NCBI GenBank assembly: GCA_002238485.1
Contig: MPMG01000005.1
Coordinates: 124,001-188,000, forward strand
DNA from: Chloroflexi bacterium bin20
GTDB lineage: Bacteria; Chloroflexota; Anaerolineae; Aggregatilineales; Phototrophicaceae
Direction: 5' to 3'
DNA length: 64,000 nucleotides
The notes under the pieces were generated by a model, which searched no databases, was not told where the DNA came from, and was given only the letters and a program-made list of their open reading frames with translations. Position numbers and translations under genes: made by a program. This document shows, in pieces, positions 61,540 to 64,000 of the stretch (position 1 is the stretch's first letter; the number at the start of each line of letters is the position of its first letter).

Positions 61540-63033
61540 ATGGAATTCGACCTCTGGGCACAGCTGCCCTCGGTCTTGCCCGAGATCGGCTTGACGGCCT
61601 TGGCAATCGTGGTGCTCTTCGCCGATTGTTATGGCTCGCAGATCACGCGGCGCAATGTCGTTTATATCTCGGCTTTGGCGATGGCGCTGCTGGCGCTGGT
61701 GCCGCTGATCTGGCTTCCCGACCCCGCGCTCTATGAAAATGGCACGTTGCTCTGGGGCGGCATGGTCAACTATGACCCGCTTGCGCAGATCTTCAAAGTG
61801 ATGCTGCTGCTGGGCGGCGCGGTTACCTGCGTGCTGGCGGCTGGTGACAAGGGAGTCGGCGACAAAGGCGAATTTTATCTCATCGTCATCATTGCCACGC
61901 TCGGCGGCCTGATGATGTCCAGCGCCAGCGACTTGATCCTGGTTTTCGTCGCGCTCGAGACCCTGTCTATCCCGCTCTACATGCTGGCGAGTTTTCGCCG
62001 TGGCGATGCGCGCTCTGCCGAAAGCGGTATGAAATACTTCCTGTATGGCGCATTCGCCTCGGCCATCATGCTCTTTGGCTTCAGCCTGCTCTATGGTTTC
62101 ACCGGCACGACCAACCTGGCTGCAATCGCCGATTCGATGAACAGTCTGGACGATGGGCTGGTGGCGGTGATGGCGGCGCTGGTGATGGTGGTGGTCGGCT
62201 TCGGTTTCAAGATCGGCGCGGCGCCTTTTCACTTTTGGACGCCCGATGTCTATGAAGGCGCGCCAACGCCGGTAACCGCCTTCGTCAGCGTATCCAGCAA
62301 AGCCGCCAGTTTCGCGCTGTTGCTGCGCTTCATGACCGCGGTTTTCCCGGCCGATCTGGTCATTGCTGGCGTGGTCATCCAGGACTTCTGGATCAATCTG
62401 CTGGTGGTCGTTTCCATCATCAGCATGAGCCTGGGCAATATCGTCGCCTTGCGGCAGACCAATATCAAGCGCCTGCTGGCCTACTCGTCTATCGCGCAAG
62501 CCGGTTATACGCTTATCGGCGTGGCGGCGCTGCAAGGGGCAGACCCCGACCTGGCGGTGGCGTCGGTCAGCTTTTATATGTTCATGTACATCTTCACCAA
62601 TCTGCTGGTTTTCGGTGGCGCGATTCTCTTCATCGCCAAAACGGATAGCGAGGAGATCAGCGATCTGGCGGGCTTGAATCGGCGCAGTCCTTGGCTGGCG
62701 CTATTCATGACCATCGGTTTGCTTTCGCTGGGTGGCATCCCGCCGACAGCCGGATTCTTTGGCAAGTTCTTTTTGTTCCAGGCAGCGGTCAATGCCAATC
62801 TGGTCGGCTTGGCGCTGATCGCGGTTAGCAATGCCATTATCGCGCTCTATTATTACCTGGTCGTCATCAAAGTGATGTATGTTGATGTGGGACCAGACGA
62901 TGATGTTGCCATTGGCATACCGCGCGTCTATGGCTGGTCGCTGGGCATCACGGCGCTGGTGGTGATATTGCTGGGCACGATCGCCGTAACGCCCATCTAT
63001 AACTGGGCGACATTGGGCGCGGCGGGATTGTAA
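61540..63033 (+). CDS. nuoN: NADH-quinone oxidoreductase subunit N
   Basis: A 497-residue antiporter-like subunit with about 14 membrane segments. Typical motifs are LETLSIPLYMLASFRRGDARSAESGMKYFLYGAF, PFHFWTPDVYEGAPTPVTAF and AYSSIAQAGYTLIG (read in parts). It starts directly after the nuoM copy 2 stop and ends the cluster. Confidence 0.96.
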   Translation: MEFDLWAQLPSVLPEIGLTALAIVVLFADCYGSQITRRNVVYISALAMALLALVPLIWLPDPALYENGTLLWGGMVNYDPLAQIFKVMLLLGGAVTCVLAAGDKGVGDKGEFYLIVIIATLGGLMMSSASDLILVFVALETLSIPLYMLASFRRGDARSAESGMKYFLYGAFASAIMLFGFSLLYGFTGTTNLAAIADSMNSLDDGLVAVMAALVMVVVGFGFKIGAAPFHFWTPDVYEGAPTPVTAFVSVSSKAASFALLLRFMTAVFPADLVIAGVVIQDFWINLLVVVSIISMSLGNIVALRQTNIKRLLAYSSIAQAGYTLIGVAALQGADPDLAVASVSFYMFMYIFTNLLVFGGAILFIAKTDSEEISDLAGLNRRSPWLALFMTIGLLSLGGIPPTAGFFGKFFLFQAAVNANLVGLALIAVSNAIIALYYYLVVIKVMYVDVGPDDDVAIGIPRVYGWSLGITALVVILLGTIAVTPIYNWATLGAAGL

Positions 63034-63131
63034 GTCGCTGTAGGCAGTGCTGGGCGATTGTGATAAACTTCACGCAGTCTGCCCGGATGAGTTTTGGGTA
63101 GCCGAGTGCACAATGAGACGACAAGCGATAG

Positions 63132-63401
63132 ATGAAGCCAAATAGCAACCCCCTTTCGACATATGGACTGGTCGCGGGGGTGGTCGGGCAGGTGGGATGT
63201 CTCTTGCTGCTCGTCATTTTGGGGACATGTTTGCTTGGCTTGGCTTTGGACGAGGCGCTGGGGACGCGCCCCACATTTGTGTTTATCATGCTTGTGGCGA
63301 GCGTGCCTGTCAGTACCGGGATCATTTTCTGGTATACCCGTTACAAAGCCAAACAGTTGCACGGCGCTGCTAGACAGAAGGAGGAAGGTATAAGTGAATA
63401 G
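63132..63401 (+). CDS. AtpI/AtpZ-like ATP synthase accessory protein
   Basis: An 89-residue protein with two membrane segments (about 11-37 and 46-67). The pattern GLVAGVVGQVGCLLLLVILGTCLLGLALD resembles AtpI/AtpZ-type proteins, which help c-ring assembly or Mg/Ca uptake, and the position before atpB is the expected one. The stop overlaps the atpB start by eight bases. Confidence 0.7.
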   Translation: MKPNSNPLSTYGLVAGVVGQVGCLLLLVILGTCLLGLALDEALGTRPTFVFIMLVASVPVSTGIIFWYTRYKAKQLHGAARQKEEGISE

Positions 63402-64000
63402 CTTTTGGAACGGAAAACGCCGGTTCATCGCTCTGTTGATGTTCCTCTCTGGTGTTTTCGTCGCCCTGCGGGTGCCGCCGGTCATTCCCTTTATCCAACT
63501 GCCCGGCGAGAAGTACCCGGCAGGCTACGATATCCCCTTCCTTGATATCCGCCTGACAAACACCTTTGTCGGCTCGGTCATCGTTTGGATCGTGCTGCTG
63601 CTGTTTGCGGTGTATGTGTCGCGGCGGCGTCCACAAGCTGGCAACGAAGTCCCGCCAGGCGGCTTTTACAACATGTTCGAGGCGCTCTTTGAAGGGCTGA
63701 TGAATTTCGTCGGCGGCATCGCTGGCGGGCGGCACTTCCGCCTCATTTTCAACATGTTCATGACCATCTTCCTCATCGTGCTGATGGCAAACTGGATGGA
63801 ACTGGTGCCGGGCGTCGACACAGTCGGCTTCATCCATCCGCATGTCAAAGAGAAGTACGATGCCGAGAAAGATGAAGTCAAGGTCGTCACCACCGATGGC
63901 TACGAGATCTATCAGGGCTTTCTGGGCATCTCGTATGTTAATGGTCAGTGCGACTGGGTGAGCCCGGCTGACGAAGCGGCCGCCGACCAGGCAGCGCTGG
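63394..64000 (+). CDS. atpB: F0F1 ATP synthase subunit a, N-terminal part
   Basis: Translation from GTG at 63394 gives about 202 residues before the window ends. There is a membrane segment (FIALLMFLSGVFVAL), a second (VGSVIVWIVLLLFAVYV), the helix GGFYNMFEALFEGLMNFV and MTIFLIVLMANWMELVPGVDTVGF, as in AtpB up to its third helix. After it comes an extended hydrophilic loop that is still continuing at the edge. AGGAGG-type sequence precedes the start. The proton-path Arg lies beyond the window. Confidence 0.9.
   Translation, partial: MNSFWNGKRRFIALLMFLSGVFVALRVPPVIPFIQLPGEKYPAGYDIPFLDIRLTNTFVGSVIVWIVLLLFAVYVSRRRPQAGNEVPPGGFYNMFEALFEGLMNFVGGIAGGRHFRLIFNMFMTIFLIVLMANWMELVPGVDTVGFIHPHVKEKYDAEKDEVKVVTTDGYEIYQGFLGISYVNGQCDWVSPADEAAADQAAL

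Overview
The window is a compact, GC-rich bacterial chromosome segment. It most resembles a Chloroflexota (Anaerolineae-like) genome; this is inferred from a Chloroflexota-style MurG, a Complex I membrane-arm cluster with two NuoM copies running straight into ATP synthase genes, an adenosylcobalamin-dependent ribonucleotide reductase, and the absence of any outer-membrane or LPS genes. No rRNA, tRNA, CRISPR array or insertion sequence was seen.

Layout. 1-1.1 kb: end of a large membrane or cell-surface protein gene and a small methyltransferase. 1.1-6 kb (minus strand): infC-rpmI-rplT, a terminator, an rRNA 2'-O-methyltransferase, lipoamide dehydrogenase, a Cys-rich small protein and an arginase-family enzyme. 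6.2-8.8 kb: nrdJ. 9-22.9 kb (minus strand): a division and cell-wall (dcw) cluster in transcription order rsmH, ftsL, ftsI, mraY, murD, ftsW, murG, murC, murB, ftsQ, ftsA, ftsZ. It lacks mraZ, murE and murF. 23-28.8 kb: uvrC, a decayed hepT next to an intact mntA, and a serine-pathway operon (serB-like, HAD phosphatase, serA). 28.9-35.2 kb: a short-chain dehydrogenase, a FadN-type beta-oxidation enzyme and a thiolase; an inverted AAA-ATPase/DUF4276-like pair separates the last two. 35.2-38 kb: a two-component system with a secreted FxLYD-like protein. 38-44 kb: accessory genes (methyltransferase, M20 peptidase, LysE exporter, small protein, secreted protein split by a 58-nt poly-G tract, HNH nuclease, APH-like kinase). 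44-50 kb: a 1975-residue alpha-2-macroglobulin. 50-53 kb: PhyH dioxygenase and two FemAB-like transferases. 53.4-63 kb: nuoA-H-J-K-L-M-M-N. 63.1-64 kb: atpI-like gene and the start of atpB.

Main result. The FtsI transpeptidase has lost the expected residue in all three penicillin-binding motifs (SLVQ, SLH and KPG instead of SxxK, SxN and KTG), while its partner polymerase FtsW keeps the HTD motif. murE and murF, which complete the stem peptide, are missing from the same operon and MurG lacks the HEQN motif. Together this suggests a septal wall machine whose local transpeptidase is a scaffold rather than a crosslinking enzyme. Other enzymes with altered key residues are SerA (catalytic Arg to His) and the macroglobulin (thioester Gln lost). 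Several intergenic regions carry recognisable promoters; those of ftsZ and infC contain palindromes placed like operators.
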